DNA of 64,000 bases from Peromyscus leucopus. Taxonomy: Eukaryota > Chordata > Mammalia > Rodentia > Cricetidae. Positions 23,441-35,273 of this stretch are shown piece after piece. Below the pieces are notes generated by a model. That model worked only from the letters and a program-made list of their open reading frames with translations. It was not told where the DNA came from and did not search any database. Numbering within the stretch: the stretch's first letter is position 1; each line of letters opens with the position of its first letter. A program made the position numbers and the translations under genes. The stretch lies in contig NC_051063.1 in assembly GCF_004664715.2 (NCBI RefSeq), positions 147,275,165 through 147,339,164 on the forward strand. Reading direction: 5' to 3'.

Positions 23441-23631
23441 CAATAGGCACCCACACCCCCATACCATGACCACAGCAACCGTCTGCATTGTGTGAAGTCT
23501 GCTTTGACCATTGGTTTCCTGCCTTTCCATGCTATGACCCCTGGTATATTTTGTTTTAAAAATCCTAGACAGGAATACTTCACTTTTGAATATTTAGGAT
23601 ATGCACTCCAGCAATAAAAAATTTATTATTT

Positions 23632-23718
23632 ATTTTTGTGGTTTGGGGGACCAAACCTAGTGCCTAGGGCTTCATACATGCTAGGCAAATGTCCTATCAC
23701 TGAGATGTACCCTAAGCT
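23632..23718 (-). mobile_element. ID SINE
   Basis: GACCAAACCTAGTGCCTAGG, then CATGCTAGGCAAATG, is the reverse of an ID element. Confidence 0.75.
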
Positions 23719-23719
23719 T

Positions 23720-23850
23720 TTTTTTTTTTTCAACTGACTACATAGGCTGCGAACTTGCCCTGGAGTTCAAGCAGGCCTTGAACTTGTGATCCTCCTGTCT
23801 TGGACTCCTCAGTAGCTGGGATTATAGGCTTTGCACCTATGACTTCTTAA
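23720..23850 (-). mobile_element. PB1/B1-like SINE
   Basis: A T-run followed by GGCCTTGAACTTGTGATCCT and CTCAGTAGCTGGGATTATAG is a reverse 7SL-type monomer. Confidence 0.7.
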
Positions 23851-23985
23851 CATCATCTGATTCCACACTGATTTTAACAGTGAGGTCAAATGTGCAAGTG
23901 CCTAGGGAAAATACACACATATGAATTATCATCCTAATCTCCTCTTGTTCTTTTATAGGTTGGTGGGGTACATGGAAAACAGCAT

Positions 23986-23988
<3 letters not shown>

Positions 23989-24032
<44 letters not shown>
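23989..24032. repeat. (GT)n microsatellite
   Basis: A perfect GT run of about 43 bp. Confidence 0.97.
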
Positions 24033-24033
<1 letters not shown>

Positions 24034-25106
24034 GGAGCTCTATTGGAAACAGGAAATAAGAGAGAAAAGAGAAATCTTAACCAGAAAGAGTGAATTGCCA
24101 ACATTCAAAAGAATGACAGATTTTTTTTTAAAAAACATCTTCAATTGTTTTTGTCTATTTATTACTATGTGAATACAAAGTACTAGGCTAAGAAAGTAAT
24201 GGAATGAGATACATGATCCGATTATAGAGAGGCATTGAAAGGCACGCTCCATCACCTGCTCCTCCTGAACGCTGATGCTCACAGCTCCTAGGGCAAGGGA
24301 AATACTAGGAGGTGCTCAGCTCTGACAGGTTACAAGCAAGGGCCGAAGCTATCAGTGTAGTGGGAGTTTCGCACAGAGCCACACGCCTGCCAGGCACTGA
24401 GCTGGAGCCTTTACATGGGAGAGAACATGGAGGCAAAGAATGGGGGTGCCTGCCTCTGCCCCCTACCTATCCCTGGAATGCAGTAGGTTCGTAGTCAGGG
24501 TGTGTGCTGAAGACATGAGAGACGCACCAAGCCAAGACCAGTCTCTGCGTAGGAAGACCCACATTTCACCTGCACTGGGAGCTCAGGAGTCCCAGGTTAT
24601 TAGCCACAGGGTGCTGAATGGGACATGCACCTGGGCAGGCAGTCTGGCCTGACATTAAGTAGATGTGGGGCTCTACTGTGTGACCTAAGTGTGACTTCCA
24701 CTTGGGGCTCTGAAGTGAGAAGGCTGGGACAGGAGAGCACTTCCTTTCAGTGGCAGCCTGGGCTGCCACCTCTTATGAAGCACCAGCTTACAGGAGATGC
24801 CCAGTGTCAAGGCTAGAGAGATCGTGAAACTAGAGGCAGGAGGATCCAGTCACAGGTTTTTGCATCCTGGAGGATAAAGCATGGGCTTCTCAGAGAGCTG
24901 AAGCCTCCCTACCGTTGGTGCCTGACCCTCACTTTGTGACCATTCTGGAGAGAAACAGTTGAAAATGAAGCCAGATGAGCTGAGATGTTGGTGCACGAGG
25001 GTCAGCTCACCCTGCTTGGGCTGCAGGACTCCAGCTCCTGGTCGCTGGCCTCTCTGGGCGGGCTCTGTATGGAAGCAAGGCCTCCACTTGTAGAAGCCCC
25101 GCCCCG

Positions 25107-25174
<68 letters not shown>
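25107..25174. repeat. (GT)n microsatellite
   Basis: A GT run of about 66 bp. Confidence 0.97.
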
Positions 25175-25175
<1 letters not shown>

Positions 25176-25538
25176 TCCTAGAGTCCTCAGATCCAGCACT
25201 GAGTCCAGCAAAGGCACGCTGAATGAAGAATGAAGCTATGGTACACTGGAATTCAGCTGGCACGGGCTTCCATCCTGAGACTGCCTCCTAGGGGACAGCC
25301 TTCCTGGGAGAGGCCACGCCCCTTCCTTGTCGTAGAAACTGAAGTGGAAGTGGATGGCTCATCTCCACTCAGATTTAGAATACAGTTTTAAAACTAACTA
25401 CATAAGCCAAGCAAGTTCAATATGACAGGAGGTGAGCAGGCCAGCAAGTGTGATTCAGATGGCTTAATGTCTTAATAAATCCCAGCTCTTATCTGAGATT
25501 TTTCAAGCATGTTTTTTGCCCAGCAGATCATTAAGGCT

Positions 25539-25608
25539 GAGCTCTTTTTTTTTTTTTTCCCACATTTCCTTCTCTCCCTCCCTCCCTTTTTTCCTTCTTT
25601 CTTCATTA
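25539..25608. repeat. Polypyrimidine tract
   Basis: About 65 nearly uninterrupted T and C bases. On the minus strand it reads as a purine tract. Confidence 0.85.
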
Positions 25609-27689
25609 TGTTGCAGAGACTTCGACACTAGAGAAAGACTGAAGTGAACAGAGACAGGAGACACCTTGCCCTCAAAGCAGGCTCTTAGGGTTCCAGTAAA
25701 GAACTGAGTGGTTTCTTCCTGGGTTTACTGAATCACAAAGCTAGCAGCCAGGGGAGACCTCAACTCAAAAGCCACCCCACCAAGGAGAGAAAGAGCTTCC
25801 ATTTGGGACCAGTTCACACTCCACATAAATACTACCTCCAAGGCAGCAGACCCTGACAAATCAAAAGGCTATGGGCTTTGATTCTCCTGGGTTCTAAACA
25901 GTGTCACCTTCTCAGGCTGAGGTCATAGCACACACCATCACAGTGACCTGAATTTTCCAGCACTGTTTCCTCTTACACAGCTCACCAGATGTGAGAAGGT
26001 ACCTCCCTCTCTGTCCCAACTTCCCAACAATGATGCACCCACACTAACATCTTATGTGTGTAGTGTTGGGAGTACAAGAATGAGCCACCACGTTGTGTGC
26101 TTGGCAAGCCTTAAAGTGGGCCCTTCCTTGTTCCTTCAGCCAGAAGTCACTGCTTGTTCTGCTAAATTCTGAGGCCCTCCTCTGGCTCTGGGGTGGCCCT
26201 TGGGGCCTTACATGTGTTATTACTCAAAACTGAAACCTTCCTGATTAGCCTGCTTGTCAGAGGCAGGGTTGGCATGTCAGGGTCCTTGAACATCTGTGTG
26301 GCATCTGATAAGTAAGGGAACTGCCTCAGTCAATCATGGGATGAGGACTAAATCACAAACAGCAGACACAGAACATCCTGACTGGGCAGCTGAAAAGGAC
26401 TTATCCTAGATGGACATCAGATGCGTTTGGTACTCCTGCCAGCCAGAGTGTCACCTTGCTTTCACCGGAGTCCCTCTGTCCCAGTGTTGGCCTCTGTTCA
26501 TCATTTGACTCATCATGCACCTCGGAAGGGCTATAGCACCCAGGTCAGAGGCTCATCCTTGAGCAGGTCAGTGAGGCAAGGCCAGCGGGGTATCAGGGAG
26601 GCTCAGCTCCCATTGCACTCAATGGGCTCCTTCCATGGAGAGATGAGGAGAGACTAGAGGCTGACTACAGCTGCATGGAGAGCTGTCAGGTGTCAGGGAT
26701 GACTGAGTGTGTGACTCAGAGAAGGGCAAGTCCTACCCAGAAGAAGTGCTTGTGGGTCTCAGCCAGGCCGGACACTTGCCAGCCCTTGCCTTCTCTGGCA
26801 AAGATCCACGTTGAGGAGTGGCTGGGAAAAATCTGTGCAGAGCGAGCTCAACCCAGAAGCTGCTACAGGGACATTCAGGCTCTCTGTGACAACTGATGCG
26901 TTCTAGTAAGTCACAGGAGGTCAGTGTCAGAAGAACTCGTGAGTTTTTATTCGGCAATCTACATACAAAGGGCCAGATGCTAACCATGCTTAAGCTTTGA
27001 GACCGACTCATTTCAAGACGTAACTGGGGGCCGTTCGTGGGGCTGTTTTGCACCCCAATGACCTCATGCTCTCTGTGACTCGCAGGACATCTGGCCACGT
27101 GGTGACTGCGGACAGCTCTAACGGTACTGATGAATTTCCCAGCGTCTATGGTGTGCCTGTCATGAACCAGCACGAGGGACAGGGACACTGCAGGGGTCAG
27201 AATGCAGGAGCATTGACAAGAAAGCGAGAGACGGATTCAGGCAGTTGGTGAGCAGCATCTGGCTGGGCAGGAACACAGGTGTGCAGGGCATGTCACCGTG
27301 ACCTGTGTACCATCAAAACACGGAAGCCCACTCAGCTCACCAGCACAGACAGGTCCAAAGCATGTTCATGGTCATCACGCAAACAGCAGATCCCGTACTA
27401 CCCATGAACCCTAGAAAGCTGACGTCCTTCACAGGGAATACATAACCTCCAGCCTGCCCCGCCCTCCAGGTCTACCTCTCTGCCTGGACTTATCATAGGT
27501 GTCTGCAACTTGACCCTCCCCAAAGGAGTTCCTGATCTCTCCGGGATGTTCCAGCTTTAGGAAAGGACAACTCCACTCTTCTGTGCAGGACAAAGACTGG
27601 AACCATTGGTCCACTTTTCCCCTCTCAGAGCCCGCTGAGCATCAAATCTGTCGCTTTGCCAGCTCTGCCGCTGCAGCTGGGTTGGAGTT

Positions 27690-28112
27690 ACTGTCATCTC
27701 CTACTGAAATGACCTCCTCACTGGCCTCCCTGTCCTTGTCTCTCTCTCTCATCCCCATTTCAGTCTACTCAACTGAGCTGACTGTCAGCCCACTAATGGA
27801 GAAGTTCAGACCTGCGCTCTTTAGATTGACGACAACTCGTGGCTTCCCACGAAGGCCCGTAATGACCTGCAGCACAGACTGGCTCCATGTCCCCTTGGCG
27901 AGTGACAATGTCACATTCTCTAGCTTTGCCGCCTCTCTGTTGTGTATGAACGCCCTGACAAATGCTTCAAGACCTTTGCCCCTGACAATACCTTTGCCTG
28001 TCCTGTTCTTTCCCTGGACTGTTTGCATAGTTCACTCCCTCATCTTCTTCAGTTGAGTCAAACATCTCTTTCAGGAGGCTTTCCCTAGCTACCCTGCCCT
28101 GCCCTGAACCTC
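27690..28112 (+). mobile_element. Ancient L2 LINE fragment
   Basis: Segments such as CTCGTGGCTTCCCACGAAGG, TTTGCATAGTTCACTCCCTC and TTTCAGGAGGCTTTCCCTAG appear in the order of the L2 3' region. The copy keeps an accidental open frame at 27583-28056 that is not a gene. Confidence 0.6.
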
Positions 28113-29156
28113 TCACGCATTGCTGCTGGTGGTGTGTGACACGGTACAGTCAACGCAGGGAACAGTCTGGCTAGTCCTTGACATGTTAAATTCAGGGTTA
28201 CATATGACTCTTCAGTTCAGCTCCCAGGTTTGTAACAACGAGAAATGAAAACATCCATCCGCACACAAAACCTGACCCTGAGTGCTCCTAGTCACAATGC
28301 CTAAAGCCACCCCCCCACACACACCTATTTGTCTCCTCTCTGCTTCCTACTGTCTAACGGACAGCAGCCTCCTGCTTGGGGATCTTGCTCAGTGGCTTGG
28401 TGCCCCCAGGAAATGAGCTCGGGCCTGATCTGCTCACCACTCCCTCCTAGTCCACGTGCAGGGAATGTGTGGTGGACAAAGGCTGTGTTCTTGGAGGGTT
28501 CTTTAAAGAAACTGATGAATTCCACTCAGTGATGCTTTGAGACCATTGCATACCTATCCAATCGCCCTAGCGTTTTGATCCATGTCCCGTCACTCTGGCT
28601 TTCTTCTAGCAATTTGAAAGGGCAGCATCAGCTTTTGCAATTTGGGCAATCTGTATATTATATGAAGATCTTTGATTTTGTATGCGTCTGTCAGGGCTAA
28701 AAAAAAAAAAATCGAATGTGATATATTGGCTGGTGTAAGAATCTGAGCAAATTTTTATCCCTCCTTATTTTTGTTCTCAACCTGTTTAGGAGACCTCTGC
28801 AGGAGGCCACGTCTGAGCTACAGCTAGGGTGGCTCTGAGTGGAGTGGGCATCTCCAGAACAAGTTACAGCAGATGTAAAAGCCCTGTGGTGGTGGGCTGA
28901 CCAATCATGTTCAGGGGGCAGGAAAGAGGTCAGAGGAAACAGGAAGGGCTGGGAAGGACTGCCAGGTTTTCCCGGCTACCTAAGAGATGGGGGTTTGCTC
29001 TGAGAGCTGTGGAAGGCCAAGAAGGGGTCAGCAGGAGTGTGGTCATCTGCCAGGGCTCGGTGGCGGCTTCTGTGTAGGTGGCTACATGTGGGGCAGGAAG
29101 CCCAAGGGAGGTAAGTGTGCAGAAACTGGGTGGGAAGAAGACCGACACTTATAGAA

Positions 29157-29367
29157 CAGTGGTTCTCAATGCTGAGGCACTTCAACATGGTCCCTTATGT
29201 TGGGTGACCCCCAACCAGAAAAATGATTTTGTTGCTGCTTCATAACTATAACTTTGCTACTGTTATGAAGTGTAATGTAACTGTGTTTTTTAAGGGTCTT
29301 AAGTGACCCCTCTGAAAGGGTCATTCGACCCCCAATGGGGTTGAGACTCACAGGTTGAGAGCTAGTG
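29157..29367 (-). mobile_element. URR1-like hAT DNA transposon (copy 2)
   Basis: The element starts CAGTGGTTCTCAATGC and ends GGTTGAGAGCTAGTG, with a body like the copies at 505 and 51662. The flanking 8-mers (TTATAGAA and TTGGAGAG) agree at 5 of 8 positions. Confidence 0.75.
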
Positions 29368-29966
29368 TTGGAGAGACAGATGAGGAAGGAGGACAGAGAA
29401 AAAGCAAAGGTTAACTCGGGTTTGGGCAGAATAAGCAGGCCGATAGAGAAGCTGCTTATGCTATGGGGGATACAAGGAACAGCTGCTTAGGAGTCCTGTC
29501 TGAGATGCTTGGAGCACAGAGCCTGGTAGAGTCCAGGTGCAGAGCTCAGGAGGCTACTGCAGGGCCTGGGATGAGGAGGGGCAGAGAGAGTCAGGCTTGG
29601 GTACCACCATCTGGTACTGAGGTGAGCGGCACTGGATGAGGTTCCTGGGCAGAACTGGCCATCAGGGAACATGCTGGGGGATGTGGAGGAGAGGAAGCAT
29701 CAAGAGAGACTCCTAGAGTTGGTCTGAAGCATGAGGCTTCTCTGCTGCCATGCAGGATGAGCACTTCCAGACAAAAGCCCAGCCTCGCTCTCAGCATCCT
29801 GCTTACATCGACAGACTTTATCCTATAGCTTGACCTGGTGGACATCATCATCCCATTTTGTCTTTCTTTTCTCTATGTGTGTGGTATGTGCACATGTTCA
29901 TGTGGGTGCATGCGTGTGTGTTCAAAAGCCAGGGGTTGATGGTGGGTGTCTTTCCTGATCGCTCTG

Positions 29967-30168
29967 TTTTTTTGAGATAGGGCTATTCGCTGAACCTAGA
30001 GCTCATCAATTCAGCAAGGATGGCCGGCCAGCAGGGATCTTCCTGTCCCAGTGCCCGGTCACTGGGATCACAGACATGTGTCACGGTGCTCGGCTTCGAT
30101 GTGGGTGCTAGACTTTCTCATGCTTGCACGGCTGGCACTTGGCTGACTGAGCCGTCTCCCCAGTCCCT
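29967..30168 (-). mobile_element. B4/RSINE1-type SINE
   Basis: TTTTGAGATAGGGCTATTCG to GCTGACTGAGCCGTCTCCCC is a reversed B4. Confidence 0.75.
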
Positions 30169-30179
30169 GGGATCCCATT

Positions 30180-30290
30180 TTCTAAATGAGGACTGAAGTC
30201 CAGGAAGGCTAGTGCTTTACTCAAGGTGATAGGCATCAGCAGGAGTCTGGCTTCCAAAACCAGGGTTTTTAACCACTGTACCAGGGGACC
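30180..30290 (-). mobile_element. MIR SINE
   Basis: AAATGAGGACTGAAGTCCAG, then AACCAGGGTTTTTAACCACT, is the reverse of the MIR consensus. Confidence 0.6.
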
Positions 30291-30304
30291 TCTGCAGAGG
30301 GTGG

Positions 30305-30701
30305 TTGTGCTGGGTAGTTTTTATGTCTAATTGACACAAACCTAGACATATCTGGGAAGAGAAACCTCAGTTAAGAAAACGCCTCCATCAGATCACCTGT
30401 AGGTATATCTTTAGGGCATTTTCTTGATTAATGATTGATGTGGGAGGAACCAGCTCACTGTGGGTGGTGCCACCCCCAGGCAGGTGGTCCTGGGTTATAT
30501 AAGAAGCAGGCTCAGCAGGCCATGAGTAGCAAGCCAGTCAGCAGCATTTCTCCATGGCCTCTGCTTCAGTTCCTGCTTTCGGTCTCTAGCCCGACTTCCC
30601 TCAGTGACGAAGTATGATCTGAAAGTCTAAGATGAAATAAACCCTTCCTTCCTCATGCTTTTGATGGTTTTTATCACAGCAATAGAAACCTAACTGAGAC
30701 A
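30305..30701 (+). mobile_element. Rodent ERVL/MaLR-class LTR (copy 1)
   Basis: The element shares CTGTGGGTGGTGCCACC, GGTCCTGGGTTATATAAGAA and ATGAAATAAACCCTTCCTTC with the second copy at about 33867. It has a TATATAAG box-like motif and an AATAAA polyadenylation signal, as in an LTR. The family name is not asserted. Confidence 0.65.
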
Positions 30702-31482
30702 GGGGCCATCCGGTTAAAGAGGCTCAGACTCATTTGAAAAGCCAACGAGGACAGAGCCAGGAACACCAGCTTAGGAAGCAGTACCAGAGGGGTCAGCCTT
30801 AGGCCTGACCTGGACAGGGCAGGGATCACTGCATTCTGCTCATGACACAGAGCAATGACTGTGGCCCAAAGAGGTGAAGAGACATGCTGCCAGCCTCCAT
30901 GTGTTTCTGCCCACAGAGCCAGCCTCACAAGCCAGCAGGCCGGTGGGCTGGTACAGGGACAGGAACTCTGAGGTACCCAGGGTGGTGTGTGCTTGACCAG
31001 GTGGCTGGCACAGAAAAGCAACCTCAGATTTTAATGCTAGGCCCATAAGCTTTGGGGATTATAAAAGAAACAATTTAAGAGCCTCTGCTATGAAAATGGG
31101 AAAAGTCATTAAGATTTTATGCCTTCATATTTTTAGAATTTATCAATATTTTCTTATAATAGTTAGTTACCTTAAAGTCAGAAAGTGAATTTGAGAATAT
31201 TCTTACAGATGACTTGTTCATTTAAAGTCGACCTTTTGGATAAAGCAAACCACTGCCTCCACTCCCATAAAACAACGCCCTTGAAGCTCTACTTTATAAG
31301 AATCGAAGTGAAGTGAGGCAAGAGGATATTAGACATTCCTAGGGGGAATGTCTGGCTGAGGAAGGTGTGTTTCTTCATGGAAAAGAGATAGGAACAGCGG
31401 CAATGAAAGGAAACCTCCATGGGTGACTGTGGGATGCGATGGTTACCTCAGCTTTTTTACTTGGTCTAACTCCATCACCCAC

Positions 31483-31866
31483 TGCTGTGGGATGGTTTGT
31501 ATGTCAAATTGCTCTGATTGGTCAATAAATAAAACACTGATTGGCCAGTGGCTAGGCAGGAAGTAGGTGGGACAAGGAGAGAGGAGAATTCTGGGAAGCG
31601 GAAGGCTGAGGCAGAGAGACACTGTGAGCCACCGCCATGACAAGAAGCATGTGAAGACGCCGGTAAGCCACCAGCCACGTGGCAAGGTATAGATTTATGG
31701 AAATGGATTAATTTAAGCTATAAGAACAGTTAGCAAGAAGCCTGCCACGGCCATACAGTCTGTAAGCAATATAAGTCTCTACTTGGTTGGGTCTGAGCGG
31801 CTGTGGGACTGGTGGGTGACAGAGATTTGTCCTGACTGTGGGCAAAACAGGAAAACTCTAGCTACA
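31483..31866 (+). mobile_element. Solo LTR of a class II-type ERV with a perfect 6-bp target duplication
   Basis: The 384-bp element begins TGCTGTGGGATGG and ends CTAGCTACA (TG...CA). It is flanked by identical ACCCAC hexamers at 31477-31482 and 31867-31872. Inverted CCAAT boxes (CTGATTGGTCAATAAATAAA and CTGATTGGCCAGTGG) lie near the start. The sequence is familiar from hamster and other cricetid genomes. The strand is tentative. Confidence 0.85.
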
Positions 31867-31872
31867 ACCCAC

Positions 31873-31920
31873 GTCAGTGCCTGGCCCTGAGTAGTTACTC
31901 AATAGATATTTGTTAAAAAG
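31873..31920 (+). mobile_element. MIR 3' tail
   Basis: AGTGCCTGGCCCTGAGTAGT then TACTCAATAGATATTTGTT matches the MIR end. The solo LTR is inserted just before it. Confidence 0.5.
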
Positions 31921-32009
31921 ATTATTAATTAGGAGGAATTACAGAAAGGTGTAAAAATTATCGGAGATACAAACCATCCAAAACAAAAACTATGAAAAAA
32001 AAAATTCTA

Positions 32010-32232
32010 GGGGCTGGAAAGATGGCTCAGTAATGAAAAGCACTTGCTGCTTTTTCAAAGAGCTGAAGCTCAGCTCCCAGCACCCATGTCAGGTGCTTTC
32101 AGCCGACTGCAACTCCAGCTCCAGAGGAGCCAACACGCTTCTGGCCTGTCTAGGCACCTGAACACACATGGCAGACACTCAGAGGGACAGATACACATAT
32201 GTACACATAAAAGTAAATCTTAACAAAAAAGG
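32010..32232 (+). mobile_element. B3 SINE
   Basis: GGGGCTGGAAAGATGGCTCA at the head and AAAAGTAAATCTTAACAAAA at the tail. Confidence 0.85.
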
Positions 32233-32240
32233 AAAACTAG

Positions 32241-32468
32241 GTCTGGAGAGAGCGTTCAGCGGTTAAGATCATTGGCTGCTCTTCCAGAGGACCTGGATTC
32301 AATTCCTATCATCCACACAGTGGCTCACAACCGCCTGCAACTCCAGTTCCAGAGGATCTGATGCCCTCCTCTGGCCTCCACAGGCACCAGGCATGCAAGT
32401 GTGGCATAAGCATTCATGCAGGTAAAACACCCATACACATAAAATAAATTTTTAAATTAAAAAAAGAA
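32241..32468 (+). mobile_element. B3 SINE (second, in tandem)
   Basis: GGTCTGGAGAGAGCGTTCAG at the head, GATCTGATGCCCTCCTCTGG inside, and an A-rich tail ending in AAATTAAAAAAAG. Confidence 0.85.
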
Positions 32469-32604
32469 AAACCATTTCACTTAGAACAGCACCCAAAAGA
32501 ACAAAATACTTAGCAATTGTTTGGGCAAGGCGGTACAAGGCCTGCAAACTAAAAGCAAAACGTTGCTGACCGGTGAAATAAAGGGCATAAAAGGGAAAGT
32601 ACCC

Positions 32605-32745
32605 ATGTCGAGACAGGGTTTCTCTGTATATCCCTGGTTGTCCTGGAACTCCCTCTGCAGACCAGGCTGGCCTGGAACTCAGAGACCCACCTGCCTCTGC
32701 CTCCCGAGTGCTGGGATTAAAGGCGTGCGCCACCACCACTTGGCA
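32605..32745 (-). mobile_element. B1 SINE
   Basis: GAGACAGGGTTTCTCTGTAT to GGGATTAAAGGCGTGCGCCA is a well-preserved reverse B1. Confidence 0.9.
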
Positions 32746-32821
32746 AGAGTTACTATTAAGATGGCTACATGCCCCCAAATGATTTAACTGCTATGAAAGC
32801 TAAAAATAAATAAATGAATGA

Positions 32822-32861
32822 AAGAGAGAGAGAGAGACAATAAGAAAGAAAGAAAGAAGGA

Positions 32862-32921
<60 letters not shown>

Positions 32922-32956
32922 GAAGAAAGAAAGAAGGAAAGAAAGAAAGAAAGAAA
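32822..32956. repeat. (GAAA)n microsatellite
   Basis: A purine-only tract of GAAA repeats with a few GAAGG and GAGA variants, about 110 bp in its core. Confidence 0.97.
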
Positions 32957-33244
32957 CCAATCCACAGGGTCATCCTAAAAGCCATATAAATTTACAAGTG
33001 ATTCAAAACATCCAAAACAAATTTGAAAAATACCGAAGTTGGAAGATCTTGAATTTATAAAGCAGTGCAATGCAACAGAATTGAGAGTCTAGAATAAATC
33101 CTTGTAGCCATCACCAGTGGACTTTGACAGTAGTGCCTGGATCATAGGGTGGAGAAAGAAGACTCCTTTTAATAAATGGTACTTAGAAAATAAGGATGCT
33201 CTGGCTTCTCACCTCAAAACACATGCATTGGTATCTCACTAATT

Positions 33245-33405
33245 TTTTGTTTTTGTTTTTTTTTTGAGACAGGGTTTCTCTGTGCAGTTTTGGTGCCTAT
33301 CCTGGATCTTGCTCTGTAGACCTGGCTGGCCTCGAACTCACAGAGATCCGCCTGGCTCTACCTCCCGAGTGCTGGAATTAAAGGTGCGTGCCACGCTGCC
33401 CAGCT
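33245..33405 (-). mobile_element. B1 SINE
   Basis: GAGACAGGGTTTCTCTGTGC to GGAATTAAAGGTGCGTGCCA is a reverse B1. Confidence 0.9.
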
Positions 33406-33413
33406 TATCTTAC

Positions 33414-33771
33414 TATTTTTTATTTCTGTTTTCAGACACGATGCATGACCAAGGCAACTTATAAAAGAAGTGTTTAATTGGGGGCCCTATGGTTTTAGAA
33501 GGTTAGAGCATCACAATGGGGAACACAGCAGGGGGGCAGACATGGCACTGGAACAGTAGCCGAGTGCTCACATCTTGGACCACAAGCATGAGACAGAGTG
33601 AAAGTTAACTGGTAATGGCATGGGCTTTTGAAACCTCAAAGGCCACCCCCGGTGACACACCTCCTCCAATGAGAGCACACCTCCTGATCCTTTCCAAATA
33701 CTTCCACCAACTGGTGCCCAAGGGTTCAAACATATGAGTGTATAGGGAACATTCTCATTCAAACCACCACA
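33414..33771 (-). mobile_element. ORR1-type MaLR LTR
   Basis: The reverse complement starts TGTGGTGGTTTGAATGAGAA and continues with the ORR1 GGTGTG and GTCACC blocks. Its 3' part is degraded. Confidence 0.7.
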
Positions 33772-33774
33772 ATT

Positions 33775-33866
33775 AGCTAAAATGGATCCAATGCCTGCAT
33801 TAAAGAGCCCAAACTACAAAATCCTCAAAGGGAATGTAAGAATAAGTCTCTGTGACATTGGATTAG
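33775..33866 (+). mobile_element. Old L1 fragment, left part
   Basis: AAACTACAAAATCCTCAAAG and GTCTCTGTGACATTGGATTA resemble the L1 ORF2 C-terminal region. It seems to continue beyond the inserted LTR at about 34264. Confidence 0.55.
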
Positions 33867-34263
33867 TGTGCTGGTTTGAACTTGGCACAAAGTAGAGCTA
33901 CCTAGGAAGAGGGAACGTCAACTGAGTTATAGCCTCTCATCAGACTGACCTGTGGGCATGATGTGGAGAATTTTCTTGATTGTTAGTCGATAGGCAGGTC
34001 CAGCTCACCATAGGCTGTCCCATCCTTAGGCAAGTGGGCCTGAGCTATATGAGAAAGGCAGGTGAGGAGGCCAGAGGGAACAAGCCAGTAAACAGCACTC
34101 CTCCATGGCTTTCTGCTTCAGTTTTTGCATCTAGGTTCCTGCCTTGAGTTCCTGCCCTGGCTTCCCTGGAAGATGGACTCGGACCAAATAAACCTTTTCC
34201 TCCGCCGAACTGCTTTTGATCATGCCTGGTGTATATCACAGCAACAAGAGGCAAACTATGACA
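33867..34263 (+). mobile_element. Rodent ERVL/MaLR-class LTR (copy 2)
   Basis: The 397-bp element runs TGTGCTGGTTTGAAC to AAACTATGACA. It shares the AAGCCAGTAAACAGCACTCC and AAATAAACC landmarks with the copy at 30305. It splits an old L1. Confidence 0.65.
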
Positions 34264-35190
34264 GCTAGCCAATTATATACAGATGATACCAAAGAACAAA
34301 CAAGAGAAACAAGCTAACTGGGCCTCATGACCAAGTTCTGTACGTGAAAGGATCCCGTCACTCAAGTGAATGCAACCCATGGGATAAGAAAAGTATTTTT
34401 AAATCATCTAGGTGATAAAAGTTCCTACAACGCAACAATGCAAAAGCAAGGAACCCAGTTTTAAAAATAGTTAAAGGACTTGAACAAACATCTCCCCCAA
34501 AGAATACACACAAATGAACAACAAGAACATGAAAAGATATTTGACTTCCTTAGTCATCAGGGAATTGCAAATCAAAACCGCAGACACTACTTCACACCCA
34601 CAAGGAGGGTTATTAGCACAAATAGCAAGTGCTAGGGAGGATGTGGGAAGGTCCCGCCTCCCTGATACTGGCGAACACAAAACAGGTGCAGAGTGAGACC
34701 CAGCAATTCCACACCTAGGTTTAAAACTGGGAGAAATGAAAACCCATGTCCACACACACGAATGTTTCTGCAAGCCCAATTCAGAATGGCTAGATGGTGG
34801 ACATAATCCGTGTTTCCTCAGCCAATGACTGGCCAACAATGAACGGTATGCTCGCTGTCCAAGGAATATTATTTGATCAAGAAAGCAATGACGTCTGACA
34901 TACGCTCTGCCACGGCCTTGAAAACAGTGCTGAATGAAAGAACCCACATATTGTATGCCTTCATTTACAGGAAATGTCCAAATAGAAAAATTCAGAGACA
35001 AGAAGTCAACTGGAGGCAGGCAGGGGGTAGAGCAGAGGAAGGGGCGGGAACAACTGCTGTATGGTACAGCATCTGCCTCTGAGGGGGTGAGGTGTTCCAG
35101 AATAAAATGGGATGGATGTGCAATGAAGATTGTGAATATATAGAAGCTACTCAGTTGAAAAATGATTATGATGGTGAATTTTATCCCCAT
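34264..35190 (+). mobile_element. Old L1 3' end (L1M-like)
   Basis: CATGAAAAGATATTTGACTT, TCAGGGAATTGCAAATCAAA and AAATGTCCAAATAGAAAAAT are L1 ORF2-end and 3' UTR landmarks. The 255-residue open frame on the opposite strand here (34471-35238) is antisense to this L1 and not a gene. Confidence 0.8.
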
Positions 35191-35273
35191 AAGACAAAGA
35201 CTTACCAGCAACACTGACGTTAAATAAAGGGTTGACATGTAAAAGAGGTTATGACAAGCTGAGAGTCACTGAC

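Larger units (their letters stand above)
1..35273 (-). other. Pcsk6: Pcsk6 intron downstream of the last visible exon (partial, at least 35 kb)
   Basis: Transcription of Pcsk6 would continue leftward through this repeat-rich region. No Cys-rich-domain exon was recognised. Stretches in which I see no gene or named repeat include 4760-5215, 5450-6385, 7350-8150, 9130-10540, 10985-11755, 12100-12850, 13020-13625, 14250-15300, 15650-16515, 17370-19180, 20365-21620, 24035-25100, 25180-27690, 28115-29155 and 30705-31480. Confidence 0.6.

Noticed and set aside
26733..27188. 151-residue minus-strand open frame
   Set aside because: No recognisable domain, no splice context fitting the Pcsk6 phase, and ordinary composition. 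Considered chance.
27583..28056. 157-residue open frame
   Set aside because: It coincides with an L2 LINE remnant, without splice sites or known domain.
34471..35238. 255-residue open frame on the minus strand
   Set aside because: It lies antisense to an old L1 3' end and resembles no protein I know.
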